64,000 nt of DNA from assembly GCF_033807715.1 (NCBI RefSeq), contig NC_084587.1:29205017-29269016 (forward strand). The letters run 5' to 3'. The notes under the pieces are model-generated. The model searched no databases. It saw only the letters and a program-made list of their open reading frames with translations, and had not been told where the DNA came from. Shown one piece after another: positions 1 through 11,249 of this stretch. The position numbers were made by a program, and so were the translations under genes. This DNA is from Cololabis saira (lineage: Eukaryota > Chordata > Actinopteri > Beloniformes > Belonidae). Position 1 is the stretch's first letter. Each line of letters begins with the position of its first letter.

Positions 1-758
1 CTCGCCGTAAGCATGCTCCCAACTTGTTGGTGTTGTTTCACATGGCTTTCTGCTCTTTTCCCTCACTCTCTAAGGTTAAAAGAAAGATCTGTCCATCATT
101 TGACACACTGGGTGTATCTCACTGTCGGCCTCAGAAATATTGAAGTTTCCCACTCCCCACCCACACTTGATGCCGCTTTAAACTTGACTCTTTTTTTATT
201 CATAGCTTTTGTGGCTGATCATTTTCTCATCTTTGGTTTGAGATTAAACATGATGAGAAAGGTAAAACACCTGCTGATCAAACAAGTCTACTGGGAGACT
301 GACAAAAAGGAAACATTTGCATTTTTTTGTTTTAAAAATGGGTAATTGGGCATTAATTATCTCTATATATCATTTGCACAGGAAAGGATGCAGAACATTA
401 TATTAGTTAAAAAAAATATTTGGCTCATGCAGTATTTGTTTATAACCAGAACAGTTTCTACCTAAAAACACAACAGAAATGCTGAAAAATGGGCTTAATG
501 TGTAACGCCGAGGACTAATTTTTGCATGAAGGAGGAGAAAAGAGCTTGATGTGTAAGGAATCCGTAGCAAAGTGGAACAGAACCGAGCTGCTGCCTTTTG
601 ATTTGTTTTTGTCATTTTTTTTTTTTCTGTATAAGCGTGTCTTTGTGATGACGCCACTGGAAAAGCGATCACAACCCAGGGACCCCCTTCATGAACCTCT
701 GGATGTCGCCCGTGGAAACCCTTTGCATGTGGTCTCAACCAGCACAAACATACATATA
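1..758. other. Unassigned AT-rich non-coding sequence
   Basis: No exon, RNA gene or repeat end is recognisable. The 110-codon open frame at 13-345 has no recognisable domain and begins in low-complexity sequence. I treat it as chance. Confidence 0.5.
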
Positions 759-762
759 GGTA

Positions 763-794
763 ACACACACACACACACACACGCACACACGCAC

Positions 795-876
<82 letters not shown>
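763..876. repeat. (CA)n microsatellite with CG interruptions
   Basis: About 110 bp of CA dinucleotides. ACGC interruptions cluster at the left end (about 781-800), so the right part is the purer and probably more mutable segment. Long open frames across it are frame-indifferent dinucleotide translation. Confidence 0.97.
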
Positions 877-1785
877 TGGTGGTGACATGAGGGAAATTCA
901 TTGCAGGACTTTTGGTTCAGGTCTCCCTCTTTGTGTTTCTCTAAGTGTCTGTGACAGGGCAGCAGGGTAGGGATCAGTGTACGTGTGTGCGGATACTGTG
1001 CACTCTCGTAAGCTCCTCCACAGTTGGATACTGATGTTGCTGCGAATGAGTAATGTAAAACCCAGAGAGGATATGTGCTCAATGAATCCCAAACACTATT
1101 TATCTATCAGGGGGAATATTTCTACTCACATGTTCAAGCTGTCTGAAAGCTCGAAGATATGGCCACAAAATAATTCGTCTGAAAATAGAAAAGATATGAA
1201 AAAGTAAAGAAAAGCTATGAGCTTTTGCCTCATATCTTCATAGACTTTAGCGTTAAAACTACAAATGCTCACATAATCTTATTGGTGGAACATGAAATAT
1301 TTCTTAAAGCAACAAAAACTGGGCTCAAACCTTCTGGTTGGCAGAGGTCTTGCTGTCTGGAGTTTGCATTCTCCTCCTGTACCTCTTAACTACCCTTAAA
1401 CTCTCCAAAGACTTAGATCTCTTGTTAATTTTGTGATTCTGAATTGGTCCAGCTATAAGACGAGATATAAATATATAGTGTTTCCAACGGAAACACTGGA
1501 CCAGCAGCCTTTCGGAGATCTGGACCTCCTGATATCCACATTAGAAGAATCCCAACATATATGACTAGTATGGTTTCTTAGGTTAACGTTGGAATGATGT
1601 GAACACAAACTTGGGTCTTCAAGTGGTCTATGCTCGTGCTGTTGTTAAGGAAACCTCAGAAAACTTGCTTCAGTTCCCGTCTTGCCTTTTTACTGGAAAC
1701 TAAAACCAAAATGAATCAATATCTTTACTGCTGTCCATAAAAGTTGTAACATTATTGCATTGCTAACTATATAACATAGCCAAAT
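877..1785. other. Unassigned sequence with one short perfect hairpin
   Basis: No gene is supported. At 1477-1497 a 9-bp perfect inverted repeat (AGTGTTTCC / GGAAACACT) encloses a 3-nt loop. No repeat family is recognised. Confidence 0.4.
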
Positions 1786-1853
1786 CATCCATCCGTCCGT
1801 CCGTCCGTCCGTCCGTCCGTCCGTCCGTCCGTCCGTCCATCCATCCATCCATC
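1786..1853. repeat. (TCCG)n/(TCCA)n tetranucleotide array
   Basis: A block of TCCG units lies between shorter TCCA units. It directly abuts the 3' end of the minus-strand LINE at 1854. Read on that strand it is a GGAT-type tail, the usual ending of several fish LINEs and SINEs, so it probably grew from the LINE tail. Confidence 0.9.
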
Positions 1854-2180
1854 AGTTTCCAGCAGCAGCCTAAGCAAACTCTTCCTCTCCATGGCCAACT
1901 CTTGTCCAAAGGAATACCAAAGCGTTCCCAAGTCAGCCAATGGTTTTACTCCCTCTAGCATGTCCTGGGTCTACCGCAGGGACTCTGTCTGGTTGGACAG
2001 GCCCAAAACATCTCCCTAGGAGGGCATTCAGGAGACGTCCTCATCAGATGCCAGAACCACCTCAACTGGTTCATCACTCCGAGTCGCTCCCAAATGGTGG
2101 AACTTCTCACCCTATCTTTAAGGGAGAGTTCAGCCACCACGTGCAGGAAGCTCATCTCAGCTGCTTGTGATCTCACCTTA
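1854..2180 (-). mobile_element. 5'-truncated non-LTR retrotransposon (LINE) 3' fragment
   Basis: The minus strand encodes a decayed C-terminal LINE protein segment. It contains QAAEMSFLHVVAELSL, KDRVRSSTIWERLGV, a tract ending QLRWFWHLMR, and CGRPRT. This pattern (DRVRSS, then QLRW-GHL-R, then RPRGRPRT) is a common fish LINE C-terminus. The second copy at 58470-58800 has the same order. The copy is 5'-truncated near 2180 and ends in the GGAT tail. Internal deletions and substitutions show it is dead. I am confident it is a LINE but not of its clade. Confidence 0.75.
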
Positions 2181-2291
2181 TCGTGCTGGAGGGGTTTGTG
2201 CTTTCCAACGATCCCAGGAGCAATATTGTCTGGATTGGATGTCCCTGGTAGGGTCTTCCAAAACCAAGCTGGTACTCAGGGATTGCCAGAC
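2181..2291 (+). mobile_element. Left part of a second retroelement-like repeat, split by the Harbinger insertion
   Basis: This stretch starts near GTGCTGGAGGGG and, with 3188-3425, resembles a familiar fish repeat region preceding a LINE endonuclease ORF. It stops at the TAA target site of the element at 2295. The identification is from memory of repeat consensus text and is only moderately secure. The split by a later insertion is directly visible. Confidence 0.4.
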
Positions 2292-2294
2292 TAA

Positions 2295-3184
2295 GGGCCT
2301 GATTTACTAAGATCCTAAATAAAGAGTACTAAATTGCGTGTGCACTGAAAAAGTTTGCACGTGCTGTTGTTGTGTGTTTTGCGGGTGATCAACTAAGAAT
2401 GCTTGCGCAATTGATAACAGGTGCAAACCGCAGTATTTAAATGAGGTGTTGCGCGTCTTACGGTTTGCGCCATGGAGAGTCTGGATGGAAAGCAGGAAAG
2501 TCGCAAGCGCAAAATGAAATTTGACGAGTTGGAGTTAGAGATATTAGTGGAAGAGGCAAATAAACACATTCATGAACTACAGCAAAGAAATTTAAACATT
2601 ACCAAAAGAAACGCAATATGGGAGAAAATCTGCGATAGAATAAATGCAGTTGGTAAGACAAAAAGAACGGCAGATGAGGTTAAAAGAAGGTGGCAAGATA
2701 TAAGGCGAAGAACTAAAGAAAAAGTGGCCTTTAATAAAACTTGTGCAACCATTTTTAAAATAGCATGCAGCAGAATAAAGACTCTCTCTCTGCGTATTCT
2801 TTGATTTTGGCGATGTCGCCTCCTTGCCACAATAACAGCAGCCATCGGTGCGTAATGCTGGGCAGATTACCGTATTACCGTATTAAATACAGACGCAATC
2901 ACAATCCCCGCAATAACTTTCAGGCTTGGTAAATCTCATTGCGCGTGGTAAATGAACCTATTTGCATTTTCCCCTCCCAGTATTTAGCGCTTTCTGGCGG
3001 GTACGCCCCATATTGATTATTCATCAGGTCAAAAGTACTAAATGAACAGCGTGTGCTATTTTGCTCATTTGAGAGGCGCAGTCCTCTTTGCACGCTGTTA
3101 GTAGATCAGCTTGCACATTGGTTTGCGGGTGATGTCAAGTTTGCACACGTTTTTACGCACGCAAACCTTTAGTAAATCAGGCCC
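2295..3184 (+). mobile_element. PIF/Harbinger-like DNA transposon, non-autonomous, carrying a Myb-like ORF
   Basis: Both ends carry a perfect 16-bp terminal inverted repeat, GGGCCTGATTTACTAA. It is flanked by TAA direct repeats at 2292-2294 and 3185-3187, matching the 3-bp TWA target duplication typical of PIF/Harbinger. Subterminal regions contain several GTTTGC/GCAAAC motifs in both orientations, plausible transposase or Myb binding sites. The 890-bp unit holds the Myb/SANT-like ORF at 2472-2804 but no DDE transposase, so it is a deletion derivative needing a helper. A second copy lies at 36903-38087 with a TTA duplication. Confidence 0.88.
2472..2804 (+). CDS. Myb/SANT-like DNA-binding protein of a Harbinger element (110 aa)
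   Basis: Residues about 15-85 match the Myb/SANT-like fold of the NAIF1/apontic type: a basic N-terminus (SRKRKMKFDELELEILVEEA), a middle helix with the family tryptophan in AIWEKICDRINAVG, and a basic third helix around KRTADEVKRRWQDIRRRTKE. In Harbinger elements such a protein binds subterminal DNA and helps import and position the transposase. The frame is unbroken and the start ATG sits just after a GCGCC context. The last ~20 residues (TCATIFKIACSRIKTLSLRIL) look unlike the family and probably read across an internal deletion junction. The same start and first 30 codons recur in the interrupted copy at 37104. Whether it is expressed is unknown. Confidence 0.7.
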   Translation: MESLDGKQESRKRKMKFDELELEILVEEANKHIHELQQRNLNITKRNAIWEKICDRINAVGKTKRTADEVKRRWQDIRRRTKEKVAFNKTCATIFKIACSRIKTLSLRIL

Positions 3185-3187
3185 TAA

Positions 3188-3425
3188 GAGTGATTTAGTC
3201 AGATTTTTATCTGACATCCAGATATCCCGATGACCTGACCTCCACCCATCTGGTGCAGCCGGGGTTAGCCTGAGCGGATTGCGTGGATCTGGCCTCCTGT
3301 GGGCCCACCACCTGCAGGAAGGGCCGTTAGAGTCTAATGTTACTGTATGTGGGACAGGTAGCAGCCTAAGGTGTGGGCCTCTGCGTCCCAACCCCCTCAA
3401 TTACGGAAACTGGCTCTTAGGTGGC
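3188..3425 (+). mobile_element. Right part of the retroelement-like repeat split by the Harbinger insertion
   Basis: It continues the repeat of 2181-2291. It includes GTGGGCCCACCACCTGCAGG and ends with GGAAACTGGCTCTTAGG, resembling the stretch leading into a LINE endonuclease ORF (family sense KLALGTWN). It is decayed and lacks an open frame. The clade is not assigned. Confidence 0.4.
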
Positions 3426-4544
3426 CAAATGAAATTTTCATCAACTCAGAATGCATTGTGCATACAAAGTAATGGTGGGCACTGCAGTTTAAACAATCAG
3501 ATAAACTTGGACTATTCCTAAAATAATAATTAGAGGCTGTTGAAGGTGGCAGAGGTAATCATTTTTGGTGATCTTTAGCTTCATGTTAACAATATCGATA
3601 ACAGTTTTATCAGGGTGTGCAAGTATGCATTCATGTATTTTGTAGGAGTGTTTTGCTGAAGGTTCAAATTGTATCTTGTTCTTGCACATGTTCCAGGTAT
3701 CACCAACTTTACCTTTAAGGTTTATAGGTATTGTCAGTCTGGATTCTTTAAAGAAATGAGCTAGAATCTGAATGATAAGAAACAAAAACCTATAGTCTTT
3801 CTACATGTTGAAGTTCTAAGTGGCATTTATTAATGTACGTCCATAAAAGTTCACCCTTGCCCATGTGGTTATATTAACTACTGATGAGCAATGATCCTTG
3901 ATGAAGTGCCCTCTGAGTGATTAAAGATCACAGGTGTCCATATTAGACTTTTGTCCTTTGCGCTTTCCAGACCGAAATTTCTTAAAGCTATTATACAGTG
4001 TTAAAGGAGAAAATAATCCTTATACTTTCTTATTTAGTAATTTTCTAATTTATTGACAAGCTGGAAATCCTGCGTTCAAGACTTTTGAAGATAATAATTG
4101 CGCAAAATTGCTAAAACCACATCTGCATAGTTTGTGTAAGTAAATCTCTATTGAGATGTCTAAAAGCATTGTATTTTTGAATGCTCCCCTTTTGATATCG
4201 TGTTCGTTTGAGATTAATGGAAGAAATGTACTTTTGTCCACGGCACGGGACACAACATGTAATGGTGCTTCCAAGACTCATTGAATAAAACACTACTCCA
4301 GTGTTCATCCATTGTGGAAACCTAATATTATCTTAAAGCTTTCACGACCCAGTATCATGGGAAAACATATAATAGGCATCGAAACATAAGCTTTATTATT
4401 GATTTTGTTTTTAATGACACCCATCATAGCTTTCAAATTATTTTGTATCAGCACTATATTTTTTTGTCTTTTACAGATGGAACTGGATTGAATCAGAGAA
4501 AATTACTAAACTGCAACTGACAAAAACGTACGCTTCAATAGACA

Positions 4545-4546
<2 letters not shown>
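3426..4546. other. Unassigned AT-rich non-coding sequence
   Basis: I see no exon, inverted-repeat pair or repeat terminus here. The open frames (up to 98 codons) have no recognisable domain. Confidence 0.4.
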
Positions 4547-4629
<83 letters not shown>

Positions 4630-4733
4630 CACATACATACATACATACATACATACATACATACATACATAGATACATACATACATACATACATACATAC
4701 ATACATACATACATACATACATAGATACATACA

Positions 4734-4797
<64 letters not shown>

Positions 4798-4819
4798 CAT
4801 ACATACATATATATATATG
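4547..4819. repeat. Compound (AT)n-(ATAC)n-(AT)n microsatellite
   Basis: About 80 bp of AT is followed by about 135 bp of ATAC units with two AGATAC interruptions, then shorter AT and ATAC blocks. The three overlapping >100-codon minus-strand frames here are microsatellite translation. AT tracts this long can extrude cruciforms and are often misassembled. Confidence 0.97.
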
Positions 4820-6411
4820 GACAGACGGATGGACGGACAGATATAAAATGGAAACCACTCAAGTGGGTACCTTTTGTTTTTTGAAGAACAAAAGTGTACA
4901 AAAGAAGGAAGGAGGATGAAAGAAGAAGGTGATTTGCAGCATTAATCCAAATTGAATTACATCGATGACCTTATTTCTCTGGCTTTATTTCACATATATT
5001 TTTCCATTTCATTTCAAACATCCACTTGACTTACTTGTATTTTTGAGTTTCTTCTTGCTCAAGGATCAAAGACATTAATGTATACCCAGCAGAGAGACGC
5101 CATTTGTCTTTGGTTTTACGTGTAACAGCTGGCTGCTTGATCAATAGGAACTTACTTTCCAACACAAACCTGCTGATGAAAAGACAGCAATCAGTAGGTA
5201 TTTATTAGACTCTCTTCCATCTCATTTTCTTTATCCCTTTCACTGTTAATAGCATAGATTAGCATATAAATGAGAGGTAGCGCTTGATAGAATCCATCCT
5301 GCTTCAGCCGGTCCATTGGGACACACGATTGTCTCTTTCTCTTAATTTTTTCTTCACTTCTTTCAGACTTGTTTCATCTTCTCTGTCTAGCTCACTATCC
5401 AATGTATTTTTATTTGTATTTGATGACTTCTTTTAATTTGATTAATCATTGGAGTTAGACTAACTCATTCGATCTGCCTGTGATTATTTGTTTACCTGAG
5501 TGTGTGTTCATCCTGCCTCGGTGTGCTGTTGGTTTAAGAGCTCTTAATTGCTCCCGACTAATTAGCAGATGAGTCGAGACATTTGGGAGATGGGGATCAC
5601 ATATAGTACATGCACACAAACACAGACATAAACACCCACATTTATTGCGGCACCTCTTTGCCTGCATCCTAAGTGTTCGTCTCCCGGTTCTTCCCTGTCT
5701 TGGCTCTGTGTCCCCCCAGACAGTTGAGGCTCAGCGATACACAGCGGGAGGTGTTAATGATGTGAGGGCTGTGTGTTCTCTGCTGGGAGAGATCTGCTGG
5801 GTGTTAGCTGCTGTCTATCACCATACCAATGAAAAAAAAAAAAACATCTTCATAACTCATATGTGTGTTTGTGTCAGGTTTTACACTTTGCAGTTACTCT
5901 GCATATTAAAAATAATGAATTTCCTGACCACCCAAGTTCCACCAAGCAACACTTCTCCGACTTGACTTTACCTTACATGCTTGGGCTGGTGAACAGCAGC
6001 TCATTAACATTTGGATTTCAGATGTTTCCTGAATTAGTCTGGTCAAAGTTAAAATGAATTTTCTCAGCCTGGAAAGAAAAAATAATAAAAAAGTGTTAAG
6101 ATCGGATCTGACGGCGTCATTAGAGGAACTAGCTGGGTAATGTGCTGGTATCAGCCACTCCAAACACCCTCACGTTTTCTTTGTCCACACCCTGACTGGT
6201 CACCAGAGATGTCTCGACAGCATGAGGATAACCTAGTCAATAATAGGCAGGTAGTCATAGTGTTGTGTCTGATACGTTTTATGTCTTTTATTATACATAT
6301 TAGCCACACAGCAACGACAAACAAGTTGTTAGGTAGGTATTCTTAACGTTGTTCTGGAACGTGGATACGGGCTCTACTTTACCATTCCATGCAACAATTT
6401 ACTATTATAAA
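4820..6411. other. Non-coding sequence with a TAATTA-rich block
   Basis: No coding exon is supported. Around 5440-5600 the sequence becomes rich in ATTAAT, TTAATTG and CTAATTAG motifs (see findings). A 13-A run sits near 5830. Confidence 0.35.
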
Positions 6412-6415
6412 TTAA

Positions 6416-6836
6416 AGGAGCCGTCTGTAAGAAATGGCCAAAACTGGTACTGCAGTCACTTTCAAAATATTGTTGAGTGGCGTGTACCCTCCCCCTCCTC
6501 CCCACGACCAGAGGTTGCCAGGTAGGCTGCAGAATGCAGCAGGAACGTAGGCTGCCATGGCTGCGATAATTAGAGCCGAGCTGGCAACCCGGATGCCGAA
6601 ACAATACTGACTTGGGGATTGGGAGATAGGTGGAGGGTGGAGCTTCAGACCAAAACAAAAAATGACAACAAACATCAGTTGAGGGCTGCAACTCCTCTTT
6701 TTAAACTGGAATATCCTGGCTTGAGTGTTGTTGTCAGTGACATAAGTGTTTGAAATGAACATGATTTTTAAATGTCTGTTGACATATCGGGGTCATTTTA
6801 TGATTTGTTTTATTATTGCTCTTACATACAGCTCCT
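6416..6836. mobile_element. TTAA-flanked MITE, 421 bp
   Basis: TTAA occurs at both boundaries (6412-6415, 6837-6840). Termini are imperfect inverted repeats: left AGGAGCCGTCTGTAAGA, right complement AGGAGCTGTATGTAAGA (15 of 17 match). A TTAA target duplication with AGG ends fits Kolobok/T2-like or piggyBac-like MITEs. The AGG start favours a Kolobok-like origin. No transposase is encoded. Confidence 0.8.
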
Positions 6837-6840
6837 TTAA

Positions 6841-7172
6841 AGCAAACAAGTGAAATCGATGATACAAATTGCTAAGAGGTAATTTCCAGGAGTGATAACC
6901 AATGACAAAATAAATGTCTTTAAATATGCATATTAGCACGATTCTCACATGATCTCACAACCTGCAAGTAAACTTGTAATCTGCACAAATGCAGCCAACA
7001 ACAGCCACACAAGTGTCACAAGCAAAAACTGCTGCCAAGCCCCGGTACTTCTGCCCCCGGTGGGACCCTTGGGTGAGAAACTTTGGTCAAAGAACCCCAG
7101 GGAGAAGAAAAAAACATCCTTTTGAACTATGTCTTTATAGCTCTAATAGCAGCTTGTTAGGGGTTCATTCAG
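6841..7172. other. Unassigned non-coding sequence
   Basis: Nothing recognisable. An open frame at 6989-7285 runs into the poly-C tract and lacks any domain. Confidence 0.4.
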
Positions 7173-7199
7173 CCCCCCCCCCCCCCCCCCCACACACAC
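7173..7199. repeat. Poly-C tract followed by (CA)n
   Basis: Nineteen consecutive C residues (7173-7191) then a short CACACACAC run. Such homopolymers are frequent sequencing and assembly error points. Confidence 0.95.
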
Positions 7200-7279
7200 G
7201 TTCATCTTCTGATTGTCCTCTTTTCAAATCATTGATACAGCTTTGCGCTAACCACTTCCAACCACCAAAAAGCAGTATG

Positions 7280-7503
7280 ATGTGAAGCTGGGTAGATATA
7301 AAAGGGGAAGGTCGGATTATTTCCCTCTGATGTGGGTCTGTGATGTCACAGAACCCTGCAAATGTGAGCAGCTCACTGAAGGGTATATTTTCTCACTGAG
7401 GAAGCTACAAATAAGACAAGATTGTGTTTTATTTACAGTAGCTGTCAGTTCAGCCTACTAAATATGTGTGTTCAAGCAAAAGAGTCTTTTCCCCATGTCT
7501 CCT
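7280..7503. mobile_element. Possible truncated TTAA-type MITE (one end)
   Basis: The right edge reads CATGTCTCCTTTAA with TTAA at 7504-7507, the same style of end as the TTAA MITEs in this window. Its body (GTGATGTCACAGAACCCTGC, then GAGCAGCTCACTGAAG) resembles internal text of such fish elements. No matching left terminus is found, so this would be a truncated copy. Confidence 0.35.
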
Positions 7504-7507
7504 TTAA

Positions 7508-8762
7508 AGCTACTATGACCAATACTTGGTTTGAATAGAAATATATTGCTTCTTACAAGATACATTTGCTTTTTATTATATTACTTTTATTCTTTCATTC
7601 AAAAATGTTTTATTATTATGGACAGCATAACTTATGACTTCAGCATTGAGTTTCTTAACAGACTCTCACTGATGATTTAGTTCTCTGAGCCTCCTGGAGC
7701 TTCATGTGTCCATCAACAAAACAATTCATCTCTGCTAATGGTCGGAGCTGCGGTACCTTGAACTTGCCATTTTCCCCTGGATGAATACTTAGAGCTGGCA
7801 AATGTTAACACACACACATGCACCCTCATATAAACAGAGCAGATGTTAAAGTAAACATTTGAACAGTCTTAATTATTGCTTTGTGAAGCCATTTTTCCAG
7901 TGACTGAAAAATAAAGCCGCGCCAAATGAAACACAAACTCTGGCACCTTACACGAGGAGAGAAAAACCAAGCAAAAATGATTTATCATGCCAAGAAACAC
8001 TGGTGCTTCTGTTTCACAAAACGTGGACATGGATTCATGTCTTTTCATTTCTGGGTTTGCTGCTTACTTTATCTTTTCTTTTCTTAAAATGTTTCAGCAG
8101 CCCGGTGACGGTTAGTCTACACACACACATGCATTTTCACACAAAGAGGGGATGAGGATGGATGACGCTTGAGTGAGTGAATTAAAGTGAATCACAGTGA
8201 ATCACAGAGCGTTAGATTATTGTCTGTTGGCTTCTTCTAGACAGGAAGAGAATCTCAAGACTCTCTCTCTCTCTCTCTCACACACACACAGAAAACAAAC
8301 CCTTAAGAACTGACACCCTTTCAGATATCCGCATTAGACCCTATAATGTAATTCCTGGCTATCGTCTTACAAATCTAATCATGACACACCACTCATATTC
8401 AATATCACCAAACCTCCAGCCTTTTAGTTTGGCCTCTCAAACCACCGTGTAAAAGCTTCATCATGGGCCACGCTGATGAAATTAGCCTCTATTATCCCCC
8501 CTCTCTCTTTCTCTTTTCTCTCCAACTCCCACTCCTTCCATTCGGTCTTACTTGAAGGAGTGTGCAGATTTAATTTACAGCAGGACTTATGAGCTACTTA
8601 GCGCAATCTTTCACTGTGTGCAAGGATTGATTGATTAGGTCTTATCTTGTTATCTGGGTCTGTGGTCGTTTGATAGGCCTGTTTGTTCTCTCACTAGTCT
8701 CTCAGCCTTTCTATCTGTATCCTTTTCCTTTTATGTAATTTCATGCCTCTATCTACTGTTTA
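7508..8762. other. Non-coding sequence with a small (CT)n(CA)n tract
   Basis: A CT run changing to CA lies at about 8260-8290. No exon or RNA gene is seen. Confidence 0.4.
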
Positions 8763-8782
8763 GTGTGTGTGTGTGTATGTGT

Positions 8783-8864
<82 letters not shown>
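8763..8864. repeat. (GT)n microsatellite
   Basis: About 100 bp of GT with two GTAT interruptions near the left end. The overlapping open frames are artefacts of the repeat. Confidence 0.97.
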
Positions 8865-8867
<3 letters not shown>

Positions 8868-9234
8868 TGCCTCCAGCTTCTCCGTCTACTTTTCCTCCAA
8901 TGTGAAGATCAGACACTGATAAGGACAGATTGTCTTGCAAGATCAGAATTAGGAAATTACACGTTCTACACATCGCAGACTCGCACCCCTCCCTCTCTGT
9001 TGGTGGACCGTGAGCTGATATTGTTTCTCAGAAGTTTCTCGTCTGTAGCTAATGGCTGGCTAAGTAAAACCTCCACTGATGGTGTTTCAGGCAAGCGGCG
9101 CTGGCATGTTCACTGAGAGCATCCAATAGTGTAGTGGTGTTTCTTGTGTAAGGATGTTATTTGAGATATTACTGAAAAATAAAATACTGAATATGCTTTT
9201 TTATTTTTTTATTTAATAAAACAATAAAATCACG

Positions 9235-9370
9235 CCACAGTGTGATACTCTCCTGAGAAGAGTTCAGATCTTTCCACAGATGTTCAGCAGGATTAAGAGA
9301 TGGCCGTTTAGCAATAGCCCAGCGTTTTCTATCAGCTTCTGCAGGATCCTTCTACCTGTTTCATTTGGTT
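9235..9370 (-). mobile_element. Tc1/mariner-type transposase relic
   Basis: On the minus strand one frame reads KRPSLNPAEHLWKDLN, matching the (P)DLNPxEHLW block around the last catalytic acidic residue of Tc1-family transposases. The family's D of PDLNP is S here, and an acidic residue remains in AEHLW. Upstream sequence drifts between frames with stops, and no inverted terminal repeats are evident, so only a decayed 3' part remains. Edges are approximate. Confidence 0.55.
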
Positions 9371-10794
9371 GGAGGATTCTTAACCTGTGACGGAAGCTGA
9401 GCCTGGATCTCTGGGTCAGTGGATTGATCATCAGCCGTGTGTCCAGGTGTTCCTGGACGGGACACTGAACCCCACATTGGCACCATTGCTCCAGTCCCTT
9501 ACAGCCTTTACCTTTCACATGCTTAAAGTTTTCTTTCGAAGCTCCTGAGATAACTCTCTTTTGCAAACTCTGAACTCGTGTGATGCACAAAATAAAAGGT
9601 GGTCGGCTTTTCTTCTCTCAAATGGGTTGAATGGTATATAAAAATACTGAAGAACTTTGTGATACAAACTGTGAAACATAACTTATGTGGCATAACTGGG
9701 GTCTGAAAAACCTCACGACACATTTTATGACTTTAATGGAATTGTGTTTTAATACTATTTTTCAAAAAAACAGATCCCGGTGGTCAGAATTCTGTATTTT
9801 TTTTATCTTTATACGTTTTTACAAGTTTTGTCTCATGCCCTTGTTAGTAAAATCCTGATAAGGTAGTGATACCTGACAAGTGGGGTGAGGGTTGGGGGGG
9901 CTATGTCTGGTAATGTCAGGTTATTCTTCCACTATCTGGAATTTCAGATCCAGATAATCCTTTCCTGATAATCTTGTAGGCACCAAGATTATCATCATCA
10001 TCTTTATTTTTGCATTTTTACTCTACATTCATTTTCATCCGCTGCTTGATCGACCTAAGGCCTGCATGAAGCCTCTCAAGACGGAGTGAAGATCGATTGA
10101 AGTTTCTGTGACGACCGCCAGAGTCCTGGTATATGAGCCTTCTGTCTGTTGGCCTGTCTGCAACCAGGCTGTGCCAGAGGAAGACACAGTCCCTGGGGAC
10201 ACGGTCCCCGGGGACACGCCTGGGCGTCTATCTACACTAGCAAGGTGCTAATCGGCGCCTCGGCTCAACCAGACCACACCCCTGCTAACTATGACACGTG
10301 CAGATGATTTTGGGTTTATTTCATAAACCGGCTGATAGAAAGATATCAGCTCATTTTAGTCCATTTTTCATCAATTGATTGATTCCAAGATTTCAATTCG
10401 AAACAAGTTTTATTTCTTCAAGTTTTTTACCAAGTTTTTCTCCTCACTTCTGACATTCAGCTGAGTTTTATTCTCTGCAGAATACATCTTGAGATTATGT
10501 AGGTATTTAGAACCAATGCTAAATTGGTGCTGGTTTCTAGGTGTGTAAAATGTTTAAAAGTTCCTGGATAACTGCCGTTTTTCTATAATGCTAATGAATT
10601 CTGACATGCACAGCAGGCATCTTCAGATTTCTCACCATTCCCTAATTTAATCAGACTTAGTTTTAAGCTCTTTTAAATTATGTTTCTAAATAATCCCTTT
10701 GACAAAGTGAGTCAACCAACAGTCACAGTTTATACTGTGGGAAGAAGTGACACCCAAGTCTGTCACCCCTCCATCACTTGAACAAGTAAAATGA
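9371..10794. other. Unassigned sequence; short GC-rich tandem near 10.2 kb
   Basis: No gene is supported. At about 10190-10216 a CCCYGGGGACACG unit occurs twice in tandem inside a locally GC-rich patch. Part of 9371-9730 may be further decayed transposon sequence but has no readable motif. Confidence 0.35.
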
Positions 10795-10959
10795 TTAAAG
10801 GGGACATATTATGGCATTTAATGTATATTTTTAAACAGGCCTTGAATGTCTTAAAAACAATCTAAAGCTTGTTTTTTCTACATAAATCAGAAATCCAGCC
10901 TGTGGGCCCTGTATCTAGTTTTACAGCTTCTAAAGCCTTTTTCTGTGCTTCATTTTAAG

Positions 10960-11020
10960 GGCGGGGGGGGGCGCTATGATAATGAGGCTCTGCGCTGATT
11001 GGCTGCTTGAATGACGTGTA
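10960..11020 (+). promoter_or_regulatory. Promoter-like cluster inside the TTAA MITE
   Basis: A G-rich GC-box-like run (GGGCGGGGGGGG) is followed by an inverted CCAAT box (ATTGG, 10998-11002) and a CRE-like half site (TGACGT, 11012-11017). The same order recurs in the second copy at 34111-34165. Activity is not shown by sequence alone. Confidence 0.4.
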
Positions 11021-11249
11021 GGAGGGGAGGAGAATAAGCCTCGCTCCGGCCAGAGCAGCCGGCTGCGTCGTACACAAAACGTGTCCCATGCGAGAAGCTT
11101 CTCTGAAAAAATCAATTCCATTGCTTTATTTTTTTTGTATTAGACTGTCCTAACTGGCCGCGAGTTTAACAGTTTCAGTGTGGACAGAGAGCGTCCGATG
11201 TCACGCAGCTCGACGCTCTCATTCAGTTACACGCTGTAAACGGATCTTA

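Noticed and set aside
403..1082. Long open frames over the (CA)n array at 763-876 (up to 161 codons)
   Set aside because: They are cysteine-valine or histidine-threonine translations of a dinucleotide repeat present in several frames at once. No domain or start context.
4471..4901. Three >100-codon minus-strand frames over 4547-4819
   Set aside because: Pure translation of AT/ATAC microsatellites.
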